Assembly: GCA_944325605.1 (NCBI GenBank)
Contig: CALVAX010000002.1
Span: forward strand, 186,001 to 250,000
Length of the DNA stretch: 64,000 nucleotides
Direction of reading: 5' to 3'
DNA from: Candidatus Gastranaerophilales bacterium
GTDB taxonomy: Bacteria; Cyanobacteriota; Vampirovibrionia; Gastranaerophilales; Gastranaerophilaceae
Shown: positions 63,142-64,000 of the stretch, piece by piece
Position numbering within the stretch: the first letter of the stretch is position 1
Layout: every line of letters starts with the position of its first letter
Program-made: the position numbers and the translations under genes
The notes under the pieces: model-generated
Told to the model about the DNA's origin: nothing
Seen by the model: only the letters and a program-made list of their open reading frames with translations
Databases searched by the model: none

Positions 63142-63293
63142 TTGTACATACTAATGGTTTAGGGGATTGATTTATGAGTTGATTGTAAATATTTGTAAAC
63201 TAATCTCCAAAAACATGGCAAATAAAAATCTTTAGAATTTTTATTAAAGATATAAGTAAAGTGTGTATTAAATAAAAGGAAGGACACAAGAAT

Positions 63294-64000
63294 ATGGTAG
63301 ATGCAGTTAACAACAACAGAGATGCCGTATATACAGGCATTGGTGCAGGTGTAGGTGCCGTAGCCGGTGGTGCTTACGGCGGATGGTTATCAAAACCGTT
63401 ATTGAAAGGTGACGCTCCGTCAGATGCGTTTGTAAAACGCTATTATGACAACAGCGCTAAAGATGCAGCAGAAGCTGCTAAAAAAGCTTTAATCGAGTCT
63501 GACGCTTATAAAAACGCAGGCGATGATATTGACAAATTAAAAAATATCGTAAAAGCCGACCCTGGTAAATTCGGTGTAAAAGCAGAAGACGGTAAAACAA
63601 TTGATGATGCCATCAATGCTTTCGTTGGTGAAAATCCAAAGGCCGCAGATTTGAAATCAAAAATGGAAAAAGCTGTTGCTGAAAATGCAAATGTAGATAA
63701 GAAAAGCGGTAAAGAATTGACTAATTTGAAAAAAGCATTCGACAAACTCGGTGACAATCCGGATGAAAATGCAGTAAAAGAATTTGTTAAAAAGCATGCC
63801 GAAATCTTAGGTGAAAAGGCAGACGGCTCATCTACTATTAAAACCAAAACAGAACTAGAAACAAAAGTTATATCTGTAACAAAAGGCTTGACTGATAAAG
63901 CAGACGAGTTAAAAGGTTTTATTAATGATAAAAAGCTTGATCTTTCAAATGCAAGCGACGTAGTTAAAAAAGCTGCAAAAGATACAAAACTCTGGGCTGG
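63294..64000 (+). CDS. Ala/Lys-rich helical protein, 3'-truncated by window edge
   Basis: The frame runs open from ATG 63294 to the window end (235 codons) and has a strong ribosome site (AAGGAAGGA). It starts MVDAVNNNRDAVYTGIGAGV, followed by GAVAGGAYGGWLSKPLLKGD. The Gly/Ala-rich stretch at 12-30 is a possible membrane helix with small-residue packing. The rest is a soluble, Lys/Ala/Asp-rich helical region (NAFVGENPKAADLKSKMEK, KELTNLKKAFDKLGD). No family recognised. Its codon usage resembles highly expressed genes here (ppdK, fusA), suggesting abundance. Confidence 0.8.
   Translation, partial: MVDAVNNNRDAVYTGIGAGVGAVAGGAYGGWLSKPLLKGDAPSDAFVKRYYDNSAKDAAEAAKKALIESDAYKNAGDDIDKLKNIVKADPGKFGVKAEDGKTIDDAINAFVGENPKAADLKSKMEKAVAENANVDKKSGKELTNLKKAFDKLGDNPDENAVKEFVKKHAEILGEKADGSSTIKTKTELETKVISVTKGLTDKADELKGFINDKKLDLSNASDVVKKAAKDTKLWA

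Larger units (their letters stand above)
61990..63293. other. Repeat-rich intergenic region (1.3 kb)
   Basis: No credible gene. From left: GTGAAGGGTGAA/GTTGAAAGG short-motif tracts (62115-62178), a dispersed palindrome ATCCTGAA/TTCAGGAT (62258-62278) of the kind often mistranslated as VILNLFQDL, GTGCGGG/CCCGCAC (62316-62344), three 169-bp tandem units (62464-62889), CGAAATTGT/ACAATTTCG (62972-63009) and the promoter of the last gene (63113-63141). Confidence 0.8.

Overview
The window looks like chromosome of a low-GC, anaerobic, Gram-negative-type bacterium, most likely a non-photosynthetic cyanobacterial relative of the Gastranaerophilales/Melainabacteria type (inference). Support: a Ycf45-like AAA+R3H ATPase, a ferredoxin-linked 2-oxoacid oxidoreductase with pyruvate phosphate dikinase and FixCX, kdsA (Kdo, hence an outer membrane), and many orphan proteins carrying a short N-terminal 'SFxG' motif.

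Layout. 1-6461: 3' part of fusA, two orphan genes (one behind a pentanucleotide repeat), the AAA/R3H ATPase, a CheR-like methyltransferase and a glutaredoxin. 6458-13169 (minus): a 1780-residue coiled-coil protein overlapping a GlcD-type FAD oxidase. 13336-16336: a four-subunit 2-oxoacid:ferredoxin oxidoreductase operon (D-A-B-C order) and a small coiled-coil protein. 16399-17678: a divergent HxlR regulator and metallo-hydrolase. 17730-19748 (minus): fixC, fixX and a small orphan. 19862-25927: rsmD, ppdK, nadB-nadC. 26135-34264: orphan and lineage-type genes, among them membrane proteins, a TupA-like ATP-grasp protein, a GNAT-like protein and a MORN-like repeat protein.

34933-50301 is a 15.4-kb Mu-like transposon, bounded by TGTA...TACA ends and a perfect 5-bp target duplication (AGTGA). 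Removing it restores exactly one unit of a 122-bp tandem repeat lying next to tRNA-Arg(ACG). It carries MuA- and MuB-like transposition genes at the right end. Its cargo is defence: a DarT/DarG toxin-antitoxin pair, and a type I restriction-modification operon in which hsdR, hsdM and hsdS are each followed by an unrelated predicted membrane protein.

50355-64000: tRNA-Arg, then a HEAT-repeat protein, queC, a DUF366 protein, a SPOR-domain protein, gatB and a SIS-domain protein. On the minus strand follow kdsA, an MBL hydrolase and pheS. Then come an M16-like protein lacking the zinc motif, an OmpA-C protein and a FliA/WhiG-type sigma factor. About 1.3 kb of repeat-rich non-coding DNA follows, and finally the start of an Ala/Lys-rich protein that runs off the end.

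Coordinates are exact where a start, stop or repeat boundary was read directly. Functions rest on motif and family recognition by eye; no database search was run.
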